64,000 bases of DNA, from NCBI GenBank assembly GCA_017577485.1, contig PKRI01000001.1:62001-126000 (forward strand). The letters are read 5' to 3'. The stretch is from Bacillota bacterium. GTDB taxonomy: Bacteria; Bacillota; Sulfobacillia; Thermaerobacterales; RSA17. Made by a program: the position numbers and the translations under genes. The notes under the pieces were generated by a model. That model did not search any database. It had not been told where the DNA came from and saw only the letters and a list, made by a program, of their open reading frames with translations. Below, one piece after another: positions 54,241-62,322 of this stretch. Position 1 is the first letter of the stretch, and each line of letters begins with the position of its first letter.

Positions 54241-54988
54241 GCCCGGGCCGCCCGGTCTCGGCGAAGTAGTGGGCGATGCCCACGAAGATGGCCCAGGCCA
54301 GTTTCCGCTGGTAGTCCTCCCGGGCCAGCAGCCGGGCCTCCCGGGGATTGCTCAGGAACCCCAACTCCACGGTGACGGCGGGGACCGTGACGTTGTTCAG
54401 CAGGTAGTGGTCCACATGGTCGCTGACCTGCCGGTCGGTGCCGGCGGTGATGTGGCGCAGTTCCCGCTGGATGTGGGCGGCCAGGCTGCGGGTGGCCTCG
54501 TCGGCCCCGGGGCGGTGGAACACCTGGGCGCCGTACCATCGCGGCGACGGCACCGCATTGGCGTGGACGCTGACCACGATCTCGGCGCCGCGCTCCCGGG
54601 CGATCTCCACCCTGCGCCGGTGGGCGGCCCGCCAGCGCTCCCGCAGGCTGGCATCCGGCATGCCGCTGAGGTCGATGTCGGCATCCCGGGTGAGGTGGGC
54701 CTGCGCCCCGGCCGCCGCCAGCAGCCGCTGCAGTTCCAGCGCCACCGCCAGCACCACGTCTTTCTCCAGGAGGCCGTCCGCCGACGAGGCGCCGGGATCC
54801 GGCCCACCGTGCCCGGGGTCGATGACCACCACCCGTCCCGCCAGGAACGAGGCCAGGGCCTGCTGGTCCGCGGCCGCCCGCGCCTCCAGCCAGCGCCAGC
54901 CTGCCGCCGCCGGCGCCAGCAGCAGCACCAGGGCCAGCGCCGCCGCCCGCCGGCGGCGCACCGGCCCGACGACGAAAAAGCCCGCCAA
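54230..54988 (-). CDS. cwlD: CwlD-like N-acetylmuramoyl-L-alanine amidase
   Basis: CwlD removes stem peptides during spore cortex formation, giving muramic-delta-lactam. A basic N-terminus and one membrane segment (about 14-32) precede an Amidase_3 domain. Zinc ligands lie in VVIDPGHGGPDPGASS, LLEKDVVLAV and VSVHANAVPS, and the catalytic Glu in PAVTVELGFLSNPREA. HVDHYLLNNVTVPAV matches the CwlD subgroup. I chose TTG 54988, with GGGAGG seven bases upstream. 252 residues. CwlD beside rpsI-rplM is also the B. subtilis arrangement. Confidence 0.88.
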   Translation of the reverse strand: MAGFFVVGPVRRRRAAALALVLLLAPAAAGWRWLEARAAADQQALASFLAGRVVVIDPGHGGPDPGASSADGLLEKDVVLAVALELQRLLAAAGAQAHLTRDADIDLSGMPDASLRERWRAAHRRRVEIARERGAEIVVSVHANAVPSPRWYGAQVFHRPGADEATRSLAAHIQRELRHITAGTDRQVSDHVDHYLLNNVTVPAVTVELGFLSNPREARLLAREDYQRKLAWAIFVGIAHYFAETGRPGLRP

Positions 54989-55087
54989 GGTGTCGCCTCC
55001 CAGCGACAACCTATGCCGGGCTGCCGGGTTACAGTCGTGGGATGGGGCCGCTCCGCCGGCGCACGCCGCGCCAGGCTGCCGCCGGCG

Positions 55088-55483
55088 TCAGCGCTTGCTG
55101 AACTGCGGCGCCTTGCGGGCCTTCTTCAGGCCGTACTTGCGGCGCTCCTTCATGCGCGGGTCGCGGGTGAGCATGCCCGCCTTCTTCAAGGGCCGCCGCA
55201 GCGCGCCGTCGGCCTCGGTGAGGGCCCGGGCCACCGCGTGCCGGATGGCGCCGGCCTGGCCCGAAAGCCCACCGCCCGAGACGTTGGCCAGCACGTCGTA
55301 CTTGTCCAGGGCGCCGGCCAGCTGCAGGGGCTCGATGACCTGATGGCGCTGGGTCACCGACGTGAAGTACTCCTCATAGGGCCGGCCGTTGACCAGGATG
55401 CGGCCGGTGCCGGGGACCAGGCGAACCCGCGCCACCGCTTCCTTGCGGCGTCCCGTGGCTTGGTACTGCAGCGAGATGGCCAA
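55088..55483 (-). CDS. rpsI: 30S ribosomal protein S9
   Basis: S9 contacts P-site tRNA through its C-terminal tail. QYQATGRRKEAVARVRLVPG is the N-terminal signature, DVLANVSGGGLSGQAGAIRH the core, and the end KYGLKKARKAPQFSKR is the standard tRNA-contacting tail. I prefer TTG 55483, which has AGGTGA at proper spacing and gives the usual 131 residues; GTG 55492 is possible. It follows rplM by 26 bp. Confidence 0.96.
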   Translation of the reverse strand: MAISLQYQATGRRKEAVARVRLVPGTGRILVNGRPYEEYFTSVTQRHQVIEPLQLAGALDKYDVLANVSGGGLSGQAGAIRHAVARALTEADGALRRPLKKAGMLTRDPRMKERRKYGLKKARKAPQFSKR

Positions 55484-55509
55484 AACCGTCACCTGCCGTC
55501 AAACGGGAT

Positions 55510-55941
55510 TCAGAGGGACAGTTCCTCGGGCTTCTGGGCCTGGTGCGGGTGTTCCGGACCCGCATACACCTTCAGCTTCCGGAACTGCCGGCGGCCCAGC
55601 GGTCCCTTGGGCAGCATGCCCCAGACGGCCCGCTTGATCAGGCGGGTCGGGTCGCGCTGGAGCAGCTGGCGGGCGGTGAACTCCTTGAGCCCGCCCGGAT
55701 GCCCGCTGTGCCGGTAATACTTCTTCTTGTCGAGCTTGGTCCCGGTCAGCGCCACCTTGCCGGCGTTGACCACGATGACGAAATCGCCGGTGTCGACGTG
55801 GGGCGTGTACTCCGGCTTGTGCTTGCCGCGCAGGACGCTGGCCACGCGGGTGGCGAGACGGCCGAGGGTCTTCCCTTCGGCGTCGATGACGTACCACCGG
55901 CGCTGCACGTCGCCGGGCCTGGCCATGTAGGTGGTGCGCAT
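55510..55941 (-). CDS. rplM: 50S ribosomal protein L13
   Basis: Early-assembly 23S rRNA-binding protein. RRWYVIDAEGKTLGRLATRV, HVDTGDFVIVVNAGKVALTG and AVWGMLPKGPLGRRQFRKLKVY are family signatures. 143 residues. ATG 55941 with AGGAG nine bases upstream. First gene of rplM-rpsI, driven by a strong promoter in the gap after truA. Confidence 0.97.
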   Translation of the reverse strand: MRTTYMARPGDVQRRWYVIDAEGKTLGRLATRVASVLRGKHKPEYTPHVDTGDFVIVVNAGKVALTGTKLDKKKYYRHSGHPGGLKEFTARQLLQRDPTRLIKRAVWGMLPKGPLGRRQFRKLKVYAGPEHPHQAQKPEELSL

Positions 55942-55958
55942 CGGTCTTCACTCCTGAC

Positions 55959-55996
55959 AGGCAACAAAGAGCCAAGCGGCATTGTAGGCAACAAAG
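55959..55996 (-). repeat. 11-bp direct repeat in the rplM promoter/leader
   Basis: CTTTGTTGCCT occurs at 55996-55986 (spacer and start of the -10) and again at 55969-55959 (early leader), 27 bp apart in the same direction. It could be a duplicated operator or RNA element, or a chance duplication. Confidence 0.6.
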
Positions 55997-56010
55997 CGGG
56001 ACCCTGTCAA
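55981..56010 (-). promoter_or_regulatory. sigma-A promoter of rplM-rpsI
   Basis: Consensus TTGACA (56010-56005), an 18-bp spacer and TACAAT (55986-55981). The -35 overlaps the truA stop codon. Leader length is about 30 nt. Confidence 0.88.
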
Positions 56011-56804
56011 GCGCGGCTTCCCGGCTCGCCGCCGGGCGCCGCCGGACCGTCGTAACGAACCTCCACCAGCGTCAGGCCTTGGGGCGGCGCCGTGGGGCCC
56101 GCCCGGCGCCGGTCGCGGGACTCCAGCACCTCGGCCACCCAGGACGGCGGCCGCCGCCCGGCGCCCACCTCCAGCAGCGTGCCGACGATGTTGCGGACCA
56201 TATTGTAAAGGAAACCGTCGGCCTCAAAGGTCAGGTGATGGATGGTGCCCCAACCCATCTCCTGCCGGGTGATCTCGATGCGCCGCAGGTTGCGCACCGT
56301 GGACCGGGCGCGCCGGCCTGACGACTGGAATGCGGCGAAGTCCCGCCGGCCCTTCAGGTAGGGGATGCACAGGGCGATCAGGTCCCAGTCGCGGCGCAGG
56401 GGGCTGTGCAGCACGTACCGCCGGATGAAGGGCCAGTCGTGGGGCGCTTCCAGCACCGAGTAGCGGTACACCTTGCCGGTGGCGCTGTAACGGGCGTGAA
56501 AATCCGGCGGCGCCTCCTCGCAGCGGTAGACCACGATGTCCGGGGGCAGCAGGCTGTTGACGGCCTCCGGGATGCGCTCGGTGGGGATGCGGCCGCGGAT
56601 GTCGGCGTGGACCACCTGCCCCGCCGCGTGGACCCCGGCGTCGGTGCGGCCGGCGGCGGTGACGCGCACCGGGTGGCCGGCCACCCTGCTCAGCGCCTGT
56701 TCGAGGTAAAGCTGCACCGTGGGCCGGTCGCCCTGGATCTGAAACCCGTGGAAGGCGGTGCCGTCGTACGCCAGCGTCAGCTTGAGCCGCCGGGCCCGTG
56801 CCAC
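56007..56804 (-). CDS. truA: tRNA pseudouridine synthase A
   Basis: Makes pseudouridine at tRNA positions 38-40. LTLAYDGTAFHGFQIQGDRP is the N-terminal signature and the catalytic Asp is in TAAGRTDAGVHAAGQVVHAD. VYRYSVLEAP and GFLYNMVRNIVGTLLEVG follow. GTG 56804 with GGAGG seven bases upstream. 265 residues. It follows ecfT, as in the rplQ-ecfA1-ecfA2-ecfT-truA-rplM-rpsI order of Bacillota. Confidence 0.96.
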   Translation of the reverse strand: MARARRLKLTLAYDGTAFHGFQIQGDRPTVQLYLEQALSRVAGHPVRVTAAGRTDAGVHAAGQVVHADIRGRIPTERIPEAVNSLLPPDIVVYRCEEAPPDFHARYSATGKVYRYSVLEAPHDWPFIRRYVLHSPLRRDWDLIALCIPYLKGRRDFAAFQSSGRRARSTVRNLRRIEITRQEMGWGTIHHLTFEADGFLYNMVRNIVGTLLEVGAGRRPPSWVAEVLESRDRRRAGPTAPPQGLTLVEVRYDGPAAPGGEPGSRA

Positions 56805-56819
56805 GCCATCGCCTCCCGC

Positions 56820-57629
56820 CTAGCGCCCCAGCCAGATGATGACGGCCGCCGCCGACAGCGCCGCCACCGCCGCCGCCGCGTCGCGGGGGCCCAGGCGCAG
56901 CTGCTTGAAGCGGGTGCGCCCCTCGCCGCCCCGGTAGCCCCGGGCCTCCATGGCCAGCGCCAGGTCGTCGGCCCGCCGGAAGGCGCTGACGAACAGGGGA
57001 ACCAGCACCGGCACCAGGGACCGCACCCGCTGCAGCGGCCCACCCTGCTGGAAATCGGCGCCGCGGGCGGTCTGGGCCTTGATGATGCGGTCGGCCTCTT
57101 CCATCAGCGTCGGGATAAAGCGCAGGGCGATGGTCATCATCATGGCCAGGTCGTGGACCGGCACGCCGATGCGGTTGGCCGGCCCGAGCAGCCGCTCCAG
57201 GCCGTCGGTCAACTCGATGGGCGACGTGGTCAGCGTCAGCAGCGACGACACCAGGATCAGCAGCGCCAGGCGAAGGCCCATGCGCAGGCCCAGCAGCAGG
57301 CCCTCGTCGGTCACCACCAGCGGGCCCAGCGCCGCCAGCACGTGGCCCTCCCGGCCGCTCATCAGGGCGTGCAGCACCACCGTCAGCACCAGCAGGAACA
57401 GCACCGGCCTGAGGCCCCGCAGCAGCAGCCGCAGCGGCACCCGGCCCAGCAGCGCGGCGCCGGCCACGGCCGCCGCCGCCGCCGCGTAGCCGTAGAAGTC
57501 GGTGATCACGAAGAGCACTGTGATCAGCAGCAGGCTGATCAGGATCTTGCTGCGGGGGTCCAGGCGGTGCACCGGCGAGGAAACGGCGTAGTACTGGCCG
57601 ATGAGCAGGTCCCTAAACACCGGGCGCAT
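56820..57629 (-). CDS. ecfT: ECF transporter transmembrane subunit EcfT
   Basis: EcfT couples the two ATPases to interchangeable vitamin-binding S components (group II ECF transporters). About five membrane segments (25-130) and a C-terminal coupling region with two Ala-Arg-Gly motifs, TARGADF and MEARGYRGG, which contact EcfA/EcfA'. SPVHRLDPRSKIL at the N-terminus is typical. 269 residues. It overlaps ecfA2 by 17 bases. No S component lies in the window. Confidence 0.94.
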   Translation of the reverse strand: MRPVFRDLLIGQYYAVSSPVHRLDPRSKILISLLLITVLFVITDFYGYAAAAAAVAGAALLGRVPLRLLLRGLRPVLFLLVLTVVLHALMSGREGHVLAALGPLVVTDEGLLLGLRMGLRLALLILVSSLLTLTTSPIELTDGLERLLGPANRIGVPVHDLAMMMTIALRFIPTLMEEADRIIKAQTARGADFQQGGPLQRVRSLVPVLVPLFVSAFRRADDLALAMEARGYRGGEGRTRFKQLRLGPRDAAAAVAALSAAAVIIWLGR

Positions 57630-58500
57630 CCCCCACCGCGGCGTCCCGGCCGCCGGACCCGAGGCAGCGGGCCACGGCGTCGGCCACGGCCTCGATGTCC
57701 AGCAGGTCGCGGGCGATGGGCCAGCCCCGCTGGGCCAGGCGCGCCGCCAGGCGGGCGGCCAGCGGCGCTTCCAGGTGCAGCCGCTCCAGTTCTTCCACGC
57801 GGGCGTATACCGCCGCCGTGGGGCCGTCCAGCACGATGCGCCCGCCGTCCATGACCACCACCCGCCGGGCCAGGCGGGCCACCTCGTCCATGTGGTGGGA
57901 AACGATGACCACCGTCAGCCCCTCACGGCGGTGCAGGTCGGCGACGAAGCCCAGGATCTCGTCGCGGCCCCGGGGGTCCAGGCCCGCCGTCGGCTCGTCC
58001 AGGATCAGCACCCGCGGCTCCATGGCCAGCACGCCGGCGATGGCCACCCGCCGCATCTGCCCGCCGGACAACTCGAAGGGCGACCGGTCCAGGATGCTGT
58101 CGTCCAGGCCCACCCGGCGCAGGGCGCGCAGCACCCGGCGCTCCACCTCCTGGGAAGAAAGCCCCAGGTTGCGGGGGCCGTAGGCGATGTCGGCCCGCAC
58201 CGTTTCCTCGAACAACTGGTGCTCCGGATACTGGAACACCAGGCCGATGCGCTGCCGCAGGGCGCGGCGGTCGGCGCCGGCGGCCCAGAGGTCCCGGCCG
58301 TCGATGAGCACCCGGCCCGAGGTGGGCTTGAGAAGGCCGGCCAGGTGCTGGACCAGCGTCGACTTGCCGGAGCCGGTGGGGCCGATCAGCCCCACGGCCT
58401 CGCCGTCTTGGATGGTCAGGCTGACGTCCTCCAGGGCCGTCACCGCCCAGGGGGCGCCGGCCTGGTAGGTGTAGGTCACGCGCTCGAGCGCAACCGGCAC
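57613..58500 (-). CDS. ecfA2: ECF transporter ATPase EcfA2
   Basis: One of two cytoplasmic ABC ATPases of the ECF module. Walker A GPTGSGKS near residue 40, Q-loop VFQYPEHQLFEETV, ABC signature LSGGQMRRVAIAGVLAMEP and Walker B VLILDEPTAGLDPRGR with the switch His in VSHHMDE. It differs from its neighbour in the PEHQLFEE Q-loop, the EcfA2 type. The gene overlaps ecfA1 by 25 bases and ecfT by 17. 295 residues. Confidence 0.95.
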   Translation of the reverse strand: MPVALERVTYTYQAGAPWAVTALEDVSLTIQDGEAVGLIGPTGSGKSTLVQHLAGLLKPTSGRVLIDGRDLWAAGADRRALRQRIGLVFQYPEHQLFEETVRADIAYGPRNLGLSSQEVERRVLRALRRVGLDDSILDRSPFELSGGQMRRVAIAGVLAMEPRVLILDEPTAGLDPRGRDEILGFVADLHRREGLTVVIVSHHMDEVARLARRVVVMDGGRIVLDGPTAAVYARVEELERLHLEAPLAARLAARLAQRGWPIARDLLDIEAVADAVARCLGSGGRDAAVGDAPGV

Positions 58501-59321
58501 AGGAGATCCACCAGCGCTTCCAGGTCGGGGCCGCTGAAGTCCTCGGGCACCGGCACGCCGCGTCGCCGCAGGGCGCCGGCCAGCCGCACCAGCGGGGGCT
58601 CCTCCAGTCCCGCCCGCTCCAGCAGGGCCCGGTCGCCGAACACCTGCCGGGGCGCGGCGTCCCGCGCCACCCGCCCGCGCTCCAGCACCACCACGCGGTC
58701 GGCGGCGGCGGCCTCGTCCATGAAATGGGTGATGTAGACTACCGTGATGCCCGCTTCCCGGTGCAGCCGGCGGACCGTCTCCAGCACGTCCTTCCGGCCC
58801 CGGGGGTCCAGCATGGCCGTGGGCTCGTCCAGGACGATGACGTCGGGGCGCATGGCCAGCACGCCGGCGATGGCCACCCGCTGCTTCTGCCCGCCCGACA
58901 GGTGATGGGGCGCCCGGTGCCGGTACGCTTCCATGCCCACCGCCGCCAGCGCCTCCTGGACGCGGCGGGCGATCTCGTCCGGTGGGACGCCCAGGTTCTC
59001 GGGGCCGAAGGCCACGTCTTCCTCAACGGTGGTGGCCACCAGCTGGTTGTCGGGGTTCTGGAACACCATGCCCACGCGGCGCCGGATCTCCCACAGCCAG
59101 CGGGGGTCCGACGTGAGCATGCCGTCCACCCACACGCGGCCGGCCGTGGGCAAGAGCAGCGCGTTGAGCAGCTGGGCCAGGGTGCTCTTGCCCGAGCCGT
59201 TGGCCCCGACCACCGCCACGAATTCACCCCGGTCGATGGTCAGGTCCACGTCGGTGAGGGCGCGGACCTCGGCCTCCGAGCCGGGGTGATAGGTGACCGA
59301 CACCTTCTCCAGGCAGATCAT
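58476..59321 (-). CDS. ecfA1: ECF transporter ATPase EcfA1
   Basis: The second ABC ATPase of the ECF energising module. Walker A GANGSGKS, Q-loop VFQNPDNQLVATTVEEDVAF (EcfA1 type), signature LSGGQKQRVAIAGVLAM and Walker B VIVLDEPTAMLDPRGR, with His in ITHFMDE. 281 residues, ATG 59321. It follows rplQ with only a few bases between, so it is probably transcribed with the ribosomal operon. Confidence 0.95.
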   Translation of the reverse strand: MICLEKVSVTYHPGSEAEVRALTDVDLTIDRGEFVAVVGANGSGKSTLAQLLNALLLPTAGRVWVDGMLTSDPRWLWEIRRRVGMVFQNPDNQLVATTVEEDVAFGPENLGVPPDEIARRVQEALAAVGMEAYRHRAPHHLSGGQKQRVAIAGVLAMRPDVIVLDEPTAMLDPRGRKDVLETVRRLHREAGITVVYITHFMDEAAAADRVVVLERGRVARDAAPRQVFGDRALLERAGLEEPPLVRLAGALRRRGVPVPEDFSGPDLEALVDLLCRLRSSA

Positions 59322-59327
59322 TTCAGG

Positions 59328-59681
59328 TCACGAGTTGGACGTCGTCACAAGCTCGACGACGGCCATGGGCGCGCCGTCGCCGCGGCGCTGCCCCATCTTC
59401 AGCACCCGGGTGTACCCGCCGTTGCGGTCGGCAAAGCGGGGACCCAGCACGTCGAACAGCTTCTTGACCACGTCCTCGTCCAGCAGGTAAGCGGCCGCCT
59501 GGCGGCGGGCGTGGAGGTCGCCCCGCTTCGCCAGGGTGATCATCTTCTCGGCGATGCGCGCCGCGTTCTTGGCGCGGGGCACCGTGGTGGTGATCCGCTC
59601 ATGGTCCAGCAGCGTGGTCACCAGATTGCGCAGCAGGGCCCGGCGCTGATGGCTGGGCCGCGACAGCCTGGACTGCGGCAT
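59328..59681 (-). CDS. rplQ: 50S ribosomal protein L17
   Basis: MPQSRLSRPSHQRRALLRNL followed by VTTLLDHERITTTVPRAKN is the L17 signature. The C-terminal GGYTRVLKMGQRRGDGAPMA is typical. I place the start at ATG 59681 with GGGGGTG six bases upstream rather than the GTG three codons earlier. 117 residues. Follows rpoA, as usual. Confidence 0.97.
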   Translation of the reverse strand: MPQSRLSRPSHQRRALLRNLVTTLLDHERITTTVPRAKNAARIAEKMITLAKRGDLHARRQAAAYLLDEDVVKKLFDVLGPRFADRNGGYTRVLKMGQRRGDGAPMAVVELVTTSNS

Positions 59682-59739
59682 GCACTTCACCCCCGTTCGC
59701 GGGACGACGGCCGCAAAAAGCCTTTCCCTCTCCGGACTT

Positions 59740-60687
59740 CTACTCGTCGGACTTCTTCAGCGAAAGCCCGAACTGGGCCAGCTTCTCCTCGACTTCCTCC
59801 AGCGACTTCTTGCCCAGGTTCCGGACCTTCAGCATATCTTCCGGCGTCTTCTCGATCAACTCGCCGATGGTGTTGATCCCGGCGCGCTTCAGGCAGTTGA
59901 AGGAGCGGACCGACAACTCCAGTTCCTCGATGCTCATCTCCAGCAGGCGGTCGCGCTCGTCGTCTTCCTTCTCGACCATGATCTCCACGTTGCGGACGTC
60001 TTCGGTCAGGCCGATGAACAGGGCCAGGTGCTCGGCCAGGATCTTGGCCGCCAGGCTCACCGCCTCGCGGGGCGTGATGGTGCCGTTGGTCCAGACCTCC
60101 AGCGTCAGCTTGTCGTAGTCGGTGACCTGGCCGACCCGGGTGTCCTCCACCCGGAAGTTGACCTTGCGCACCGGGGTGAAGATGGAGTCCACCGGAATGA
60201 CGCCGATGGGCTGGTTGGGCTGCTTGTTGCGGTCGGCGGGCACATAGCCGCGGCCCCGCCGCACGGTGAGCTCCATCTCCAGCCGCGCGTCGTCTTCCAG
60301 GGTGCAGATGTAAAGATCGGGGTTGACGATCTCCACCTGATCGTTGGTCTGGATGTCGCCGGCCCGCACCTCACCGGGACCGACCATCTCGATGCGCAGG
60401 GTCTGGGGCTCGTCGGCGTGGACCTTCAGGGCCAGTCCCTTGAGATTGAGAATGATCTCGGTGGTGTCCTCCAGCACGCCCGGAATCGTCGAAAACTCGT
60501 GGAGGACGCCTTCGATCTTCACCGACGTCACCGCGGCGCCGGGCAGCGACGACAGCAGGATCCGGCGCAGCGAGTTGCCCAGCGTGGTGCCGTACCCGCG
60601 CTCCAGCGGCTCGACGACGAAGCAGCCGTACGTCTCGTCGTCGGACTGCTCGATGGCTTCGATCCTCGGCCTTTCGATCTCGATCAC
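59740..60687 (-). CDS. rpoA: RNA polymerase alpha subunit
   Basis: Alpha nucleates polymerase assembly and contacts activators and UP elements. The N-terminal domain has FVVEPLERGYGTTLGNSLRR followed by ILLSSLPGAAVTSVKIEGV. The C-terminal domain has LELSVRSFNCLKRAGINTIG, the helix pair that binds DNA, then LRNLGKKSLEEVEEKL. 315 residues. Located between rpsK and rplQ; rpsD is absent, as in B. subtilis. Confidence 0.98.
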   Translation of the reverse strand: MIEIERPRIEAIEQSDDETYGCFVVEPLERGYGTTLGNSLRRILLSSLPGAAVTSVKIEGVLHEFSTIPGVLEDTTEIILNLKGLALKVHADEPQTLRIEMVGPGEVRAGDIQTNDQVEIVNPDLYICTLEDDARLEMELTVRRGRGYVPADRNKQPNQPIGVIPVDSIFTPVRKVNFRVEDTRVGQVTDYDKLTLEVWTNGTITPREAVSLAAKILAEHLALFIGLTEDVRNVEIMVEKEDDERDRLLEMSIEELELSVRSFNCLKRAGINTIGELIEKTPEDMLKVRNLGKKSLEEVEEKLAQFGLSLKKSDE

Positions 60688-60708
60688 AGGCCGTTCCCCT
60701 CCTCAGGT

Positions 60709-61113
60709 TCAGACCCGGCGCCGCTTGGGCGGACGGCAGCCGTTGTGCGGGATCGGCGTCACATCCTTGATCAAGGTTACCTCGAGGCCGGCCCCCTGCA
60801 GGGAGCGAATGGCGGCCTCCCGGCCCGATCCAGGACCCTTCACCCAGACCTCCACTTCCTTGAGGCCCAGGTCCATTGCCTCGCGGGCGGCCGCCTCAGC
60901 GGCCATCTGGGCGGCGAAGGGCGTACCCTTCTTGGAACCCTTGAAGCCCTGGCTGCCGGCCGACCCCCAGGCGATGGTGTTGCCGTCGGGATCGGTGATG
61001 GTCACGATGGTGTTGTTGTAGGTGGAACGAATATGGGCCACGCCCTTAACCACCTGCAGGCGCTCGCGCTTGCGCTGGCGCTGCCCGCGTCGGCGGCGCT
61101 GCTGGCTGGACAC
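60709..61113 (-). CDS. rpsK: 30S ribosomal protein S11
   Basis: GVAHIRSTYNNTIVTITDPD, GTPFAAQMAAEAAAREAMD and the C-terminal DVTPIPHNGCRPPKRRRV are S11 signatures. GTG 61113 with GGAGGAGG upstream. 134 residues with a slightly longer basic N-terminus. Between rpsM and rpoA in the alpha operon. Confidence 0.97.
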   Translation of the reverse strand: MSSQQRRRRGQRQRKRERLQVVKGVAHIRSTYNNTIVTITDPDGNTIAWGSAGSQGFKGSKKGTPFAAQMAAEAAAREAMDLGLKEVEVWVKGPGSGREAAIRSLQGAGLEVTLIKDVTPIPHNGCRPPKRRRV

Positions 61114-61198
61114 GTGCGAATCCCTCCTCCGGCCCGGGCGGCCCGGCCCGGGACCACCCGTCAGGAAATCTTACCAGAAACGACCTTGTTGAATCGCT

Positions 61199-61573
61199 TT
61201 ACTTCTTCTTGCGGCGCACGCCGACGGTCCGCCGGGGACCCTTGCGGGTGCGGGCGTTGGTCTTGGTGCGCTGGCCCCGCACCGGCAGGCCGCGGCGGTG
61301 GCGCAGGCCCCGGTAACTGCCGATCTCGATCAGGCGCTTGATGTTGAGCTGCACTTCCTGGCGCAGGTCGCCCTCGACCTTGAAATGCCGGTCGATGTAC
61401 TCGCGCAGGCGGTTGACCTCGTCCTCGGTCAGATCCCGCACGCGGGTGTCGGGGTTGACGCCCGTGGCCTGCAGGATCTGCCGGGACCGGGACCAACCGA
61501 TGCCGTAAATATAGGGAAGCGCCGCCTCGATCCGCTTCTCGCGGGGCAGGTCGACACCGGCGATTCTAGCCAC
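61199..61573 (-). CDS. rpsM: 30S ribosomal protein S13
   Basis: MARIAGVDLPREKRIEAALP and YIYGIGWSRSRQILQATGVN open the protein. GLRHRRGLPVRGQRTKTNAR, then TRKGPRR, is the C-terminal tRNA-contacting part. 124 residues. ATG 61573, 14 bp after rpmJ. Confidence 0.98.
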   Translation of the reverse strand: MARIAGVDLPREKRIEAALPYIYGIGWSRSRQILQATGVNPDTRVRDLTEDEVNRLREYIDRHFKVEGDLRQEVQLNIKRLIEIGSYRGLRHRRGLPVRGQRTKTNARTRKGPRRTVGVRRKKK

Positions 61574-61587
61574 CCGGTTTCACCTCA

Positions 61588-61701
61588 CTAACCCTGCCGC
61601 TGCTTGTGCTTCGGGTTCACGCAGATGACGCGGACCCGGCCCTTGCGGCGGATAACTTTGCACTTGTCGCACATGCGCTTGACCGAAGGACGCACCTTCA
61701 T
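61588..61701 (-). CDS. rpmJ: 50S ribosomal protein L36
   Basis: A 37-codon gene, MKVRPSVKRMCDKCKVIRRK followed by GRVRVICVNPKHKQRQG. It has the zinc-ribbon form: Cys11, Cys14, Cys27 and His32. The zinc-binding version is the C+ paralogue. It is located between infA and rpsM, the standard place. ATG 61701 with GAGG upstream. Confidence 0.97.
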   Translation of the reverse strand: MKVRPSVKRMCDKCKVIRRKGRVRVICVNPKHKQRQG

Positions 61702-61748
61702 CGCTGCGCCTCCTCGCCTCTCGAAACCTTCACACCAGGTCCCCGGTG

Positions 61749-61970
61749 CTACGCCCGGTGACGGTAGGTGATGCGGCCCCGCGTCAGGTCGTAGGGCGAC
61801 AGTTCCACCGTGACGCGGTCGCCGGGCGTGACCCGAATGAAGTGCATGCGGATCTTGCCCGAGACGTGGGCCAGGATGGTGTGGCCGTTGTCCAGTTCCA
61901 CCCGGAACATGCCGTTGGGCAGCGGCTCAGCCACCGTACCCTGGACCTCGATCACGCCCTTCTTCTGCAC
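61749..61970 (-). CDS. infA: translation initiation factor IF-1
   Basis: GVIEVQGTVAEPLPNGMFRV and ELDNGHTILAHVSGKIRMHF, ending SPYDLTRGRITYR, is a full OB-fold IF-1. 73 residues. GTG start at 61970; the usual MAKxD start residues are replaced by (M)QKKG. Upstream GGGAGG is 12 bases away. Between the KOW protein and rpmJ. Confidence 0.97.
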   Translation of the reverse strand: MQKKGVIEVQGTVAEPLPNGMFRVELDNGHTILAHVSGKIRMHFIRVTPGDRVTVELSPYDLTRGRITYRHRA

Positions 61971-61988
61971 CTCGGGGACCTACCTCCC

Positions 61989-62312
61989 TCAACTACCCCC
62001 GGCCTCCGACGCCCCGCCGGACCGGGCCGCCGTCCCCAGCGCCTCCGCCAGCATGGCCCTGAGTTCCTCGTCGCTGGGGAGCCGGCCTTGCGCCAGCATC
62101 TCCGCCAGTCCCTGATGCACCACCGTGTGGGGCTGGAGGTGCCGGACATTCTTGCGCTTGGGGTTCGTCACGCTGCGGGCGTCGCCGTCGGCGATCTCGG
62201 CATAGCGCCCGTCGATCAGCCTCAGCACCAGGAACGGCTTGCCCTTGTCGCGGCCCGCCCGGGACGTGACCAGTTGGCCGGGCCGCGGTACCAGCGCGCT
62301 CACGACCACCAT
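61989..62312 (-). CDS. KOW-domain RNA-binding protein (L14e/YbxF-region type)
   Basis: PRPGQLVTSRAGRDKGKPFL followed by VLRLIDGRYAEIADGDARSV is a KOW motif region related to archaeal L14e-type proteins. This small protein occurs between map and infA in many Clostridia-type Bacillota. It probably binds rRNA or ribosomes, but the exact role is unknown. The rest is a helical C-terminal segment and a Gly/Ala/Ser tail. Start: ATG 62312 directly touches GGAGG; GTG 62303 is better spaced. Confidence 0.8.
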   Translation of the reverse strand: MVVVSALVPRPGQLVTSRAGRDKGKPFLVLRLIDGRYAEIADGDARSVTNPKRKNVRHLQPHTVVHQGLAEMLAQGRLPSDEELRAMLAEALGTAARSGGASEAGGS

Positions 62313-62322
62313 CCTCCACGCG

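Noticed and set aside
59682..61198. Absence of rpsD (S4) between rpsK and rpoA as a possible deletion
   Set aside because: In Bacillus and many other Bacillota rpsD is located elsewhere, so this is the normal order.
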